Assembly (NCBI GenBank): GCA_028015205.1
Contig: CM051516.1
Coordinates: 39,570,230-39,634,229, forward strand
Length of the DNA stretch: 64,000 nt
DNA from: Mytilisepta virgata
Lineage: Eukaryota > Mollusca > Bivalvia > Mytilida > Mytilidae
Direction: 5' to 3'
Part shown: piece by piece, positions 1 through 12,439 of the stretch
Numbering within the stretch: the first letter of the stretch is position 1
Layout: each line of letters starts with the position of its first letter
Notes under the pieces: model-generated
The model's database searches: none
Told to the model about the DNA's origin: nothing
The model's input: only the letters and a program-made list of their open reading frames with translations
Translations under genes and position numbers: made by a program

Positions 1-2044
1 AAGAGTCCATTCTCTCATGGGTTATGATATTTTTTAACTCTCTTTAATTAAAGCTTAAATTTTAACATAAAGCTAGCCTAGCTGTTGAAAATCTATCAAT
101 AGTATAAAAATATCAATAACCTACTTAAAACAGAAGGGGAATTAACCATTCAAATAATAGTTGCTTACTGAAATAATAAAAACAACCTTGTCTTTACAAG
201 ACCCTAAGAGAAACAAAACAAAAACAATACTAAAAAAATAATTCTATGGATTTTCTGTAATCTGACTACCTGAAAAGCAAGGTGATTATAAATACCCAGG
301 TCTGTAACCCAATTACTGTGAACATCCATCAAACCCAAGTGATTAAGGTAGTGACGTAAATACACACCACAATTATACACAAAAAAAACAAACATTAATT
401 GTGATCTTTTGTCACAAAATGATACAATACTTTACAAATAAAATGTTACAAGCCAGCATTTGTTACAGAAGATGTATTAATAGAGATACAATGTCTTGCA
501 GGTTAACTTTTTTTATAACTGATGCAAAGGAATCGGCACAATGGGACTTTTGACATAAACAAATACTATAAATGTCTCATAACAAAGTTCTATTCTGTTA
601 CAGAGAAGACAATTTGTATTATTACATGCCTTGCATGGGAATATAAGTTATTAACCTTCATTCTGTTCTTATTCAATAAGCATGCAATATGCATACTATA
701 GGTTAATGACATATCATTTTTTTTACCATTAATAAGGCCAATAAAAAAAATTTTTTTGGGGTTACAGACATTTCGGAACAGAACACATGCTTTTAAATAT
801 AATATTTTTTTTAAGTTTTCATAAAAATTGAAATTTGCTTTGGCAGTTATAAGAAAACATTTCCGAGAACCTTCCATTTGAATGCCCCCTATTAAGATCA
901 CATATGTACTATGAGCAGCAAGCTGCTATTTGGAACTAGGTCTGCTATGATAAAATTTCAACTTTTCTTTCTGTTTGATTGTTATTTGTTTAATGCCCCA
1001 GTTCCAGATATCACATTCAGAAAAGTCATCTAGAAAATTAGGAGAATAAACCGTACTCAATGTAGCTAAACATTTCTGTAATTTGGGTTATTCTGTTTGA
1101 AAATTCCTTTTTAAACCATTTTGATGATTTATCACAGTACTACGTGGTTTTAATTTTTGCTGATTTTGGCTAATATGTATTTAAAAATTCTTTTGAAAAA
1201 TTTTCTGCTGATTTACCGAATAACCGATATCTTGCTAACCTACTGTGTGGTACAATTTAAACTCTATGACAATACAAACAAGTGATTTGTTCTATAAACA
1301 AAACGTTTATCAATTATCCCATGTCAAGTTAAGTTTTTATCATACATATCTCCTAACTATCTCTCAATACACATAATTCTACTGTCATATCACTGTCAGA
1401 AATGATAAGATGCGATGAATACCTGCCATTATCGCTTTCTTTTCTGTGAATGTTATGTAACTTTTCATTGATTAGGAGTTATTTTGGCATTAAAATAAAT
1501 TCTATCTGCTTAGTACCGTTAGAAATATTACAGAATTAGATTTTTTATTGTTATGACTAAAATTTTCAATATTTTCTCCATACAAGACTTGGACAGCACT
1601 GTATTAGTTTCAGAAAATTTAAATGAATAGTAAGTTAATGGTTGCTACAGATGGCTTATTTATTTATCTTTCTCTATCCAACCTTCACTTTTTGAACACC
1701 TGCACAAGACAAACCAAAAATTACACTGGAAACAATATTGTTAAAAAAGCAACAGAAGTATAACCAGAAATCCTATACATTAAACATATAAACACTGATA
1801 CATAACAACATTCTGTCTAAAAAGACCAATATGTTTCCTGTTTTATAAACATATATTTCTTTGTTTTATCTGGACAGTGTTATAACAGTTGCTATGTTGC
1901 TAGTGTATATACCAACTAATGGTTGACTGCCTTTGGCTGTTACAAGTTCAGGTAAACAAGAATAATAAACCCAATTGGTTTCTGGATCACTTAAAATACA
2001 GAACCTTTCTAAATGTACTGAAACCAAGCATTTATAATCAATAC
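1..2044. other. A+T-rich noncoding stretch, nothing recognised
   Basis: No exon, RNA gene or mobile-element end could be supported. The open frames on the minus strand (for example around 590-901) are rich in Lys, Phe, Ile and Asn from A/T runs and match no family I know. The stretch lies downstream of the last visible exon of the minus-strand arrestin gene, so it is probably part of that gene's next intron. No match to the expected missing arrestin C-domain exon (a Trp-rich stretch followed by an Ile-Pro-Pro motif) was seen. Confidence 0.5.
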
Positions 2045-2113
2045 CTGTGAAATGGATTTGTCAGGAGTATCAGTGAGATACACAACAGCTAAGGTATGTC
2101 TTCCATCTGACAT
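2045..2113 (-). CDS. Weak candidate exon, unknown protein
   Basis: A minus-strand open stretch starts with ATG at 2113 and ends at a consensus donor (CAG then GTATTG; GT at 2044-2043). It encodes 23 residues beginning MSDGRHTLAVVYLTD. An acceptor-like CTTTCAG/GTAG lies just upstream near 2130, but an in-frame TAG sits at that junction. The hydrophobic/charged alternation looks protein-like, and an SDG-x-HTL pattern occurs in the OB fold of replication protein A large subunits, but the match is too short to name a family. It does not resemble the missing arrestin C-terminal exon. It may well be chance. Confidence 0.12.
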
Positions 2114-2859
2114 ATTGAACTCTTTGATCTACCTGAAAGCTCGTTATTCAGGTGTCTTGTAAAAATTAACAACTAGGATGATTTCCTGTTTGGCAAACAG
2201 TAATCAATGAAAATAATTAGATCCATCCTGAATGTTAGTTTTGTTTAGTACCACTTGTTTTTATTTTCAGAGATGGAAACAATATGGCACCAAATTCATT
2301 ATAAGTTCATTTTAGTTCCAAACCTTCATCTCGTTCACATGCCAAAACATGTTTAAGGTGTGCTGAGATATTCAGTTTAATAAATACTCTAAAGACTGGT
2401 ACGTTGGTACGAGAATCACATCATGTGTGGACCAAAGTGAAGTTTTTCTTCATCAATATCTCATTAAAGTCATTAAATTATCAATAATAACTGTAAGTGT
2501 ACTTTTGTTTCCTTTAGTTCCCTACTGTGTAAATTAATTATTGCCTTTTCAAAATTCTTTTATGTCTCAATTTTCCACACGGTAGCAGTTTTTCTGTTTT
2601 GTATGTGCTTATATTCATTGATTGTCATTTTACTAGAAATGATTTTTGTTTCCAAAAAATTTTGATCCCTTTTAATTTTATATTACCACAAACCAGATCA
2701 TTTAAGTGGAAACAAACAAGAATATTAGTAAAGCCAATGATGATTCTATCATGATATCAGTTTCTGAAGAATAGCTGATACCTGATAAGATTGGAACAAT
2801 ATTTTACAGATTTGTATGTAACTGATATAGTACAGACAATAATAATACAGACTGGATGA

Positions 2860-3392
2860 AATTTTCCATAGGGTCCTAAGTTCGGCTGTGGTGGCCATCT
2901 TGGTAATCAGTCTCAGTCATTAGACATAATTATGAAAGAGGGCCATCTAAAGACAATTGGTGCCAACTATAGTTCTGATTGGCCAATTGGTTTTAGACAA
3001 GAAGATTTTTTAATGAATTTTCAATAGGGTCTAATTTTAGTTTTATTTTGGCTGTTGTGGCCAACTTGGATTTCCAATCAGCACCAAAGTAATAACAATC
3101 ATTAAGGACCTTTATAGAAATATATCTGTAAAGTTTGGGTTCAATCAGAGTTTTTTTCAGAGAATCAGAAATTCGCATAGGCTCTGGCGGTCATGTTTCT
3201 TGACTAATCAGCACCAGAATAACAAAACTTGGAAAAGATCATCTGAGCCTAGTTTGATCAAATTCTGTTTCGTGGTTCTCAAGAAGAAGATAAAAATGTG
3301 AATAGTTAACGAACAAACCGACAAACGGTGGATGACGGATGCCAAGTGATGGTAATAGCTCACACTGGCCTTTGGCCAGGTGAGCTAAAAAG
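2860..3392 (+). repeat. Interspersed repeat ending in a GTGAGCTA hairpin
   Basis: The block contains phrases shared with the tandem array at 46.8-47.8 kb: a 'ggctgtggtggccatcttgg'-type segment, a gatcaaattctg-type segment, and a terminal 'gatgccaagtgatgg' segment leading to a stem-loop (TGGCC TTT GGCCA) and GGTGAGCTAAAA. The same 3' end is at 47700-47770 and in shorter form at 7141-7190. I recall similar ends in many bivalve genomes. No coding capacity is evident; the minus-strand frame 2993-3178 is a shadow. Confidence 0.6.
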
Positions 3393-5197
3393 GCTAAACA
3401 GGAAGAAATTTTACTACATTTAGTACTAAAAATAAAAAGTGTTACTTAAGCAACTTTTTTAGTCCATCCCTATAATTTTTTATTCACAAGGCTTAAATAG
3501 GTTTGTGAGTTTTTCAATCATATGGGAGAGTTCATAACAGTGTACGTTGAATGTATTTAACTGTATTACTGCTATTTTAGAGATGTTTCTGATCCATCCC
3601 TTCAGTTCATTAGGTAAACCAATCGGGTTTTACAGAAATCAATATGTTTATGTATCAGTGAACTATATAACATGTAAAAAATCCTGTTATTTCCCAACTG
3701 TTGCCAAAATAATGTCCATACTTAATTGCAATCAAGTGTTTTTGGTGGGGGATACAGTCATTTAACAACATTCTTGCAGCTATTAACCAGAAAATTACTG
3801 AAATCTTTACAATGTAAAGCCAGTTAAAGAGTGCAGGTTAACACAATATAGGTTTTTGATTTATTTTAGTATGTAAATCTTTTGGTAACATTTGTTTGTT
3901 TTCAGATTAACACATTTCTTTATAAAATAAAACAGGGATTTCTACAAAAATTTTGATATTACAGAGAAAACTATTCTATGTGAGTACTTTGGAATTTTGA
4001 TTGTTCTTGAGACCATTTTGAGTTTGTCTTGTGGTGTCTCAGGGCTGTAGCTCCTGTATAGAGTTGCCATGGAAACCCTTGGATATGTAATAAATCTTTT
4101 CATGCTTAAAATTAATCAACATTTTCATGTTTAGCTAACCCAATATCATTACATTTTCATATTTCCTATAAATTTCAAAAATCATAAATTCCTGGCAGAA
4201 AGTAAAGAAGTTGCCAAATATTGAAATCAGGAAAACACCAGTTTTGAAGAAATATATAGATTGTTACAAAAATTACCAAAATCTGGAAACCTGTCATTTT
4301 ACCAAAAACTTTCACCGAATGAGAACTTTTTTTTTGATGATCAATAGTTTTACTCCAATTTCAGCTATATATCGGCTATATAACAATGCCTAATTTTTAT
4401 TGGTGGGTTAAACAAAGTCCTATGAAATAGAGCACCTATCTCTAATAATAAAGATCAAACACTCTTTGCCGAGAGATAGGTTGATCTCAAAACCTCACTG
4501 GTGACAGGACAGTGATAGATTGCAGGATGAATGAGCTGACCAGACTCCAATCTATATTCAAGTTTTGTCCCAACGATTTGACTTATACTTTTAACAGGTT
4601 GAATCAAAACTTTAAGCCTGATTAAAACTTAAGATACCATTGACAGTTAAATTAATAAACCGTGATAAATGTAATTAAAGGATTACATAACTTGAAATTA
4701 CAACAGGCAGAAATTGCTACAGATCAATATTACAGTCCTATAGGGTATTTAATCAAGGACGATTTCTCAGATAAGTTTTCTCCACATCGACAATTTCAAT
4801 GAATAAAAGATACCATGTGATGAAAGCATGCCATTTATCATTTAAAAGAAACTTGATGAACTTTAAAGTACCATAAAACTGGCTAAAATAAAAGCAGTAA
4901 TGTGGTATGGAGTTCAGCAAGTTAAAAGAAAATTTTGTTAGATGCGTATGAAGAAAAAAAGTTTTGTTAAGGCCAAAAAAGAGTACACAGCAGTTATCTC
5001 AATGCTTAATTGGCCATCAAAAATAATTCCAGATATAAGGAGTAAATATTATGCATAATCTTGGTCACAGACTGACTTTGAGATATCAGGATGTTTGAGA
5101 TAAAAAGAGTCTGAGATAACAAAACTTAACTCGACCTTGTTTTAAGGTTTTTTAAAAAAATTATGGTAGATAGATAAAATAAGTTTTTATAATTTAC
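3393..5197. other. Noncoding, probably arrestin-gene intron
   Basis: This is A+T-rich sequence between the GTGAGCTA repeat and the fourth arrestin exon. It begins on the minus strand with the donor of that exon (GTAAAT, GT at 5197-5196), so the part next to the exon is intronic. The small plus-strand open frames at 3547-3765 and 4211-4393 have no recognisable domain and no splice context. Nothing else could be supported. Confidence 0.55.
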
Positions 5198-5380
5198 CTG
5201 TATTAAGGAGACATGTGTATGTGATATCCGTCGTGTACTGAGGTTTTTTATTTCAGCGTAGACTGGTATGGCATCTCTGAGAGCAAATCCTTTTTTCTCC
5301 AGTCGAATGGAAGCAGTCACAGTGCCAGCGATACAACAAAAAGATCCCACTGTTTCAAAGGTATCATTTTCTACTGGATA
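5198..5380 (-). CDS. Arrestin-domain-containing protein, coding exon 4 (start of C-domain)
   Basis: Codes for residues 153-213 of an alpha-arrestin. Such proteins are cytosolic adaptors that link membrane cargo to ubiquitin ligases and trafficking machinery. The exon is 183 nt, exactly 61 codons, phase 0 at both ends, with acceptor TTATTTCAG before 5380 and donor CAG/GTAAAT at 5197-5196. The protein shows the family's interdomain signature: a Phe-Cys-Cys followed by Gly-Thr-Val, then an I-R-L-E-K-K-G-F strand and a 'V-Y-A-E-I-K-N-L-S-T-R' strand (the usual aeIeNxS motif), ending in a Q after beta-strand residues. The usual Pro-Gly-Glu turn is replaced by Leu-Arg-Asp. The following exon, with the rest of the C-domain and any PPxY tail, is not recognisable to the left and probably lies outside the window. 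Confidence 0.9.
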
Positions 5381-5668
5381 CTGAAATAACATATTTATTG
5401 TATTGTGTATAGACATATCAAAATACTGTCTCCATGCAGTTTACTAAGTAGGCTGGAAAAATAAACAATATTCCATTTTTAAAAGTCAGTTTCTAATGTA
5501 TTGCAAATTTAATCATAAAAGATTATAAAACAGAAAAGTGGAAGAAAATGGGGTATGCATTGAGAAAACTGACCTCCTATTAAAGTGTGCCCAATAAAGC
5601 AAATCAGGAGCCTTAAAGATGTGCTATAAAACAAAATGATAAGTAAAAACATCCCATTGCGGCCTACA

Positions 5669-5888
5669 GTAATTTGTAGATTTTTTCATTTTTGCCAGCC
5701 CCTCAAAAATCTTCCCATCACTATTTCCTCTTTTTCTTTTTGGTATAGTATTTAATTTCTGATTACAGAAACCCAAATGTAATTTGTAGATTTTTTCATT
5801 CTTGACAGCCCCTCAAAAATCTTCCCATCACTATTTCCTCTTTTTCTTTTTGGTATAGTTTTTCATTTCTGATTACAGAAACCCAAAT
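5669..5888. repeat. Two-copy 110-bp tandem repeat in intron 3
   Basis: Copies at 5669-5778 and 5779-5888 are nearly identical, differing at a handful of positions (for example 'tttttgccag' against 'ttcttgacag'). The unit begins gtaatttgtag and ends with 'gattacagaaacccaaat'. The high identity implies a recent local duplication. It is not coding on either strand. Confidence 0.85.
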
Positions 5889-8527
5889 GACAGTTAAGAC
5901 ATCCCGCTGAAATTTCCTGTTTTTGTTCATACGGTCTTTTAGACAATGAAAGTTCCCGCTGGTGTAAAAATAAAAAATTTTTAAAATCCTCCCATCTGTC
6001 CCATTTTCCTTGGCCCTAGCCCATGAAAATCTACATATTAAGTTTAAATGGAATTCTAAACATTTTTTACTTCATACTGATAACTCCTGCAACATGTATG
6101 CACCAAGTATATAACAACATCTTTTAAACAATAATCCAACTGTGATTATCAAAATAATAATACAATGCATTCTGTTGACCTTATCAATCCTGTATTTTTC
6201 TAGGTAATTCAACAGTAATTAACAAATAAAAGCCTTACAAAGAAAAAATTTACAACATTTGGCCTGGATTTTTTACTAGTGAAATAATCAATATAAAAAC
6301 TCTTAACAATATTAGTTATGTAACATTACAATACAATTAAATAAAGATTAAATCATATTACAAAACATAATTTAACAACCCCACTTCACTTTTATGTCTT
6401 CAAACATGATTCTTAAAAAGAATTTCATGAAATAGCGAATTAACTGTACTAACAAACACATTTTTTTAAGAATTGTAACAGATTGTTAATTTGTGGTTCA
6501 ACGGAATTCCAATACTGTGAATGTGTTTATTTCCAGTGTTATTATTATATTAGAGAGCAATCGATCCTAAACAATCATAAAACAGCTATTTATATGTTAA
6601 TTTTGTAAACTTTCAATTTTATCACCAAAAATATTCAGATGTAGAAGTTTAATACATCACTTTTGACATGAAACAATATTAAAGCAATACTAGTGTACAT
6701 TCTGAGAGATCTTTTCAGCTATAAAACAAGAGTGGATACTTGAACATGTCTTGCCTTTCATAGGAGCATGTTAGGAACATTAGTAGTTAAAACAATTTGA
6801 GAAAGAAGAAATAAACTCCAACCTAGATTTAATTTGCCATCCAAACATCATGAAAGATAATTAAAATATATCATAAAATCAAAGTCTGACATGTGTGCTT
6901 TTTGATGTTTTTTTTTTTTTTTTGTAATAACAGTGACCATTATAATTGCTAAATAAAAACAACTCAATCAAAGTTTGGTCTCAACGAATCCAAAGAATAG
7001 AGAATGGAAACGGTGAATGTGTCAAAGAGACAACAACCCGACCAAAGAGCAGAAAACAGTCCAAGGCCACCAATGGGTCTTCAGCACAGCGAGAAAATCC
7101 CACAATCTTACAGTTGTTTTAGAGGAGAATAATTTTAAATGCAAAGCGAGGGCAATAATCTCATGACACTTTGGGCTGGGTGAGCTAATAACAGTGTGAC
7201 ACTTCAGAGCAGAATCTTCTTAACCTCCAAGAGCACTGATATCACTTACAATTTCATGAAGATCACACTGTCTCCTATTTAGTTTAAGTGTAATGTTGTT
7301 TGTGGTTTAATTTCTGTTTAAATTTCATTTTTGCCTCTTCCCTATTCTTCAAATTTTATTTTTATTAAAAATATATTTAAACTATAAAGATAAACATCCT
7401 CAAGAAGATTTAAAAGAAATAATTCAAACTGAATCTGGATTAAAAATAAAAATCTTGTTTCCTCGAAAAATGATTATTTTGACCCCTTTAAATTTTATCG
7501 AAAAAAATTGCTTTGATTGCAAGAAAAGTTATTCAAATAAAAATACATGAAGACTTTAAATAATCAATATTTGATCAAAAGTAAATTTTTCTCAGAAGCT
7601 ATTGTGTTGATCTTGTAAACAATATACATATAGTTTATCCATAGACAACATAACTATACATGGAAATTCATGAAAACCAGTGCTTTCTTCACAAAAATCT
7701 TTTTCATTAAAGAAATAAAATCTATTCAATTCTTTGTTAAACTTACATCCTCTGTGAATCAAGTACAATAAAAATTCCAATGTATCAATGTAGCATATAA
7801 TGTAATTTTGATAAAAAAGAATACCAGACATATATATATGGCAACATATGTCATACAAGTCAGACAGACTGGCATACCTTTGTTTCTGTAAAACAGTTGC
7901 TAGTATTTGGACTCTATAGATTCAATAAGGAAGGGAATAACATATATTTGTTCCTCCTTATTTCAATCAAAGTTTGACAAGCAATTCAATAACTGCTGAA
8001 TCCAGGCATTGCAGTGTCAAAACATTTTCAATTAAAATTTACCAAACTTATTCCTATCACAAATTGTAATCAATAGTTATCAAATCTTAACCCAAACCTA
8101 CTAAGAAGACCCCTGGTCAAGTCCATGAACGTCAGAAATCAATCTTTGAAACATAAGTACCAAAAGTAGAAATTTTGCAAAAGTTTTTGCTTTTCACATT
8201 TAGCATGCATGTGAACACACCGTTTCAGTACAGAACTACTTCAGCATGCTGAAAATTTCATAAATTCAGATAAAAAAGAAAATAAGAAATGTAACCTGAG
8301 TTTTACATTTTTGCAGATATATGTATTACATTATTATGATTTGCATTTAAAACTCCAAATAAAATTCAGCAAAAAAATATCTGTGAATTTCTATCAACCA
8401 CTAAAATTAGCCCACATTAGCATCCACCAAAAATAGCCTATTATGTGATATCTGAACCTAAATTCTTATAATTCATCGGAATCGTACACACAACCAAAGT
8501 GTTCTTCCGTATTTCCTTTATACTTAC
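5889..8527. other. Arrestin intron 3 with repeat fragments
   Basis: Intron between exons 4 and 3 of the minus-strand arrestin gene. Around 6996-7110 is a fragment whose core ('gtgtcaaagagacaacaacc', followed by a gaccaaagagcag segment and 'ccaccaatgggtcttc') recurs in reverse at 43711-43835 and more weakly at 32690-32765. At 7141-7190 is a short copy of the GGTGAGCTA repeat end. The remainder is plain A+T-rich sequence with no exon I can support. Confidence 0.65.
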
Positions 8528-8754
8528 TGCAGCGTCTGGTTCACTGTTTAAATCTAAGCAGCCAATCACAGCAAACTTGCTTGTTCTTGTTGGATGGGGT
8601 CCCCCTGGGGTACAGATGGTCATTCTGGCAAAATATCTTAGCCGTCCATGTTTTCCTTTAAACGATGAAGGTGCTTTCTTTGGAAGTGTGAATTCAAATG
8701 GAAAATAATGTGAACCTGAGTGTAAAACAGCACCATCTGAAGTATCTTTCTCTC
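8528..8754 (-). CDS. Arrestin-domain-containing protein, coding exon 3 (core of N-domain)
   Basis: Codes for residues 77-152. It is 227 nt with acceptor ATTTTCAG before 8754 and donor GCA/GTAAGT (GT at 8527-8526); it enters in phase 1 and leaves in phase 0, matching its neighbours. The protein carries the strongest family signature: 'SHYFPFEFTLPKKAPSSF' followed by K-G-K-H-G and then a R-Y-F-A-R strand. This is the G-x-H-x-F-P-F-x-F-x-L-P...P-S-S-F-x-G-x-H-G-x-x-R-Y pattern of alpha-arrestin N-domains. It ends in a D-L-N-S-E-P segment, the linker toward the second domain. Human ARRDC3-type proteins have the same block order. I cannot choose an ARRDC subtype from this half. Confidence 0.93.
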
Positions 8755-11650
8755 CTGAAAATAATACCAAACACTTCAATAACCCCCTCAGCAGAACCTC
8801 TAAATAAGGCAATTCAAAATTCTATTTGATGAAGTGGAAAACTGTGCAGACAAAAATATTAAAAAAGTGCAAATGTCTAATTTAATCAATTGCATTTAGT
8901 CTAAACTGACATAAAATCATATGTATCCTAGATTTCTTTAAAACTCAAACACAACATTAATTTTTTCTTATTTACATTGTATTATATCATTAATTCAGCA
9001 AATATTAATAAAATTATTTCATCCCAATTTAGCGACAACTGATAGCCATATTAATACTCATTATTTCTACCATTAACCGCATATTTCGCAAATTTTCCAT
9101 GTCAATGTAATAAATATTTTTGAATATGTGATATAAATAATATACCATGTGTAATCTGCATTAATTGTTTATAACCTTGATCTAGTAAAATTACAAACAT
9201 TAATAATTCCAATGTTGTTTTCAAAACATCAACTGCAGTAATTTCATTGGCTAACAGCAATTTCTGGTAAAAAGTTTATAACTTGATAAATTCCTTTCGT
9301 GACGGCATGCATATGAATACGTACAGATGCAATATAGTACATGAGGAAAATGTTAATTTCAAATGGAAAACGTCCCATTTCTGCATTACATTGGAAATAT
9401 AAGTAATAAAGGTTATTTTTACAGAATTTATCAATGTGTAAACTCAGGCTTATCACTCACAAACTTTACATAAAGTCCTTCGGACTCTATTCAGTTTGTG
9501 AGTGAATCGCCAGAGTTTACACATTGATAAATTCCTTCAGAATAACCTTCTTTACTATAATATTCCCTCAAATGTTTCTGTTCTTCTAACTGAAATTTCA
9601 CCTGATCTCAACGTCGAGGGTAATGAAGGGAGATAAGTACATGGAAATGAACAGAATATGAACAAAAAATAACAATTTGGTTTCCAAATTCCATTATTTT
9701 CTCAATTTGCATGAAACATATTAGTGAAAAAAAAACCTAATTACTGCATGAAAACATGTGAAATAAAACTTAGAACAGATCACAGGAAAATAACACCTAA
9801 CCATCCTCATGGTAAAATTTCAAAGAATTCTGCCTATAAAACAAAGGCATTATCTAGGATTTAACAATTACTGATTTCAAAAAGATAATTTTAGGATTCT
9901 GACAGAGACGTATCATGAACTGAATTGAAGTATAATCTTTTCAATTATAAAGTTAAGCAAGACATCTTACAGCTATTTTAAACTTCTCTCATAAATCTTT
10001 TCATGATATTTTCCATGAAAGAAACTGTCTATAAAGACTAATACTATCTTTCTGAAAATTGTTGTATTTCAAATATTATCTGACTCCTTTATACCCTTTT
10101 GAAATGTTAACAAATTATCTTAACCATAAAAATTACTAACTTAATATTCATAATTATCCCTGACTGTGCAACTAGTATAAAATTAGATAATTAATATTAT
10201 ATGCCATATATGTAGATACTGGTATTCAAAATATTCCATTTTTAACCATTTTTACACCATGTCCTATTCACACCAAGTAAAGTTTTACAAAAAATAATGT
10301 TTGAAATTTTTGCATTTCATTTGGAAGTATATTGTCATATACATTACACATATAATTACAATGAACTTAAGGGCAACAACTACTGGTTGAAACTTTAGAA
10401 GAAGCTTAAAATCAATTTGGTCTTATTCCAGTTTTAGACATTTAAATTGTCATATCCCCAAGTAAATGTCAGTCATTTACAGTTATCATGATTCCAACAC
10501 CATCCCAGAGATTTAATGCGTAGAGATTTATCATAAAACCAGATATTTACCAAGATAACAGAGCACTGTCAGGTTACTATCATTGTGACACCAGTTTTTT
10601 GGATCAAAGATTACGACTGATATACCTTAGACTTAACTGTGATAAAATCTCTATATTTCTATACACCAAGTATGTCTGGTTCTTAAAATATGTATTTTCA
10701 TGCCTTATATGCTTGATAATGACCAATCGTTTTATAATCCCTGTGTCTTATATTTTACTTTACCTTGTAGCTGAGAAAGGAATAACTAAAGAAGGCCATT
10801 GGCCAAAAAACTGTTAATATATCCCGATTTTTAAAGATTAAACAATAAATCATATGAAATTCTTATATTTTGAGGCACCAATAATTAAAAGAAATATCAG
10901 TAAATACAGAAAGAAGATTCTGTCTGAGTGACAGAAAACTGGACTTTATCACGTCACTGTTTGCAACCAAAGCCCTCTGTACTTCACTAAAGTATTAACC
11001 TGATTTTTTTTTCTGTGGAAAATTCAGTTAACAATTAAACATAAAAACCATGGACAATTTGTTAAAGATTCTGTTTTATTGTGCATGCATGCAACTATTA
11101 TTATCTATTATTTTACCGAAAAAGTAAATCAATTTTATATAAGTGAAAAAAATATATTCCCTTCAGCAAATATAGAGAATATGTGATCAAAGAATTTAAA
11201 AACAAAACTATATACTACCATCTTACATCATACATAATATCGAACATTTACAGAACGGATAAAGTATAACACTTTCAACCAATAAAAATTATTGTCTTAC
11301 AAATAAACTGTTTCAATGGAATTTCCGTAAACCTTCACCCATTTCAGCTTGATTCAATTTTGTTGAAATTTTTATTTCTTTCCTATTGATTTATCAATTC
11401 CTTCATCTTGTTCGGATTTTCCAACATTACACAACCAAATTTTTTTATTGCATTAATGTTGTTTTATTTATGTTCTCTGCAGCAAAGAATTGCATTAGGA
11501 TGACAAAGGACTTGTAGCTTTCTTTATCTGCGTAGATCTTCATGAGATTACACAGGAAATAGACTCTACTTCCAATGTCTATATATTCAATATAAATTTT
11601 CAAATTGATAAAAAAACAAAAATTTATTTCAAATGTGCTTTAAAAGGTCT
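8755..11650. other. Arrestin intron 2, left part
   Basis: Intronic A+T-rich sequence between exons 3 and 2. Apart from the foldback element at 9398-9582 it shows no exon, RNA gene or other repeat I can define. The plus-strand open frame at 10599-10817 lacks a recognisable domain and is probably noise. Confidence 0.6.
9398..9582. repeat. Foldback (long-hairpin) element
   Basis: Two arms of about 75 bp, 9398-9470 and 9509-9582, are imperfect reverse complements; each contains an aatttatcaatgtgtaaactc or complementary segment and a tcactcacaaact/agtttgtgagtga pair. The loop has a smaller stem of its own (AGTCC TTC GGACT). The unit could form a long RNA hairpin if the intron is transcribed. It resembles a foldback MITE; I did not find a convincing target duplication. 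Confidence 0.75.
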
Positions 11651-12439
11651 ATAAAGCTGTGTAATCCGACACCGTAAGGGACTTGAGAAAAATGTCAGAT
11701 ATTTATGTAGGGTGTCGGAATTCTCAGGTTTTTGCTGAACCTTAATTATACCTGTTTAAGATCGATTGTACTTAAAACAGCATGCAACACCAGAACAAAT
11801 CATTTTATTACTGTACAAAACTTTTAAATAATGCTCATATAACATGAATAGATAAATAAATGTCGATCATCGAAATTTTTGAATCATTATCAAAATGATT
11901 TAAGCTCATGAAAACTCTTGTTTGATTTCGATTTAGACTTTCTTGTAAAAGTTTTCTTTCTATCATTGAAATGAGATTCTCAATCCGAATTGGACAATTA
12001 AGTATTTGTTCCCAATTGCAATGGTAATCTTCTTCTCTCGGTAATTCATTTTCTGCATTTGTAATTTCGTCAATGTCATTAACCTTAAAATGCGCTTGGG
12101 TAGTTCAGTATTGGAGGTCATTCTCTGTTTTCAATTAAGGGGCTAGGTAGGTAACAATTGATTAACTTAATGTGCCTCCATTGTCACCTTGTTAATCCAA
12201 CAAACAATATTTGCCCAAGCGTACTGAAATTATTGCAAGTCAATTTTGTTTTTACAACGGTTTGATGTCGAATTAAAAAGGGTAATTAATCAATATTTAC
12301 GTATACTGGGAGATACCTGAATACTGAGGTATTTTTTACATATGTATATATGAAAAGACAACAGGACCTTAGAAACAGGTCGGATAAGACAGGTATGTTG
12401 GAATACTCAGGTGCCGGATTACACAGGTTGCACTGTATA
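11651..12439. mobile_element. Possible pogo/Tigger-like non-autonomous element
   Basis: Left end: 'ataaagctgtgtaatccgac' then ACC. Right end, on the opposite strand: CAGTGCAACCTGTGTAATCC then GGCACC. Both ends share CTGTGTAATCCGRCACC in inverted orientation about 790 bp apart, each next to TATA. This matches the style of pogo/Tigger ends (CAGT...TAATCCGRCA) of the Tc1/mariner superfamily, which insert at TA. No transposase frame lies between. Sub-terminal segments at the right (acctgtcttatccgacctg) repeat the theme. Boundaries are approximate. Confidence 0.45.

Noticed and set aside
1..5197. The missing C-terminal arrestin exon
   Set aside because: I looked on the minus strand for the conserved W-x-G...I-P-P...C-x-I-I region and found no match, so it is treated as outside the window.
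8499..8708. Plus-strand ORF over arrestin exon 3
   Set aside because: The minus strand carries the arrestin signature with matching splice sites; the plus frame is a shadow.
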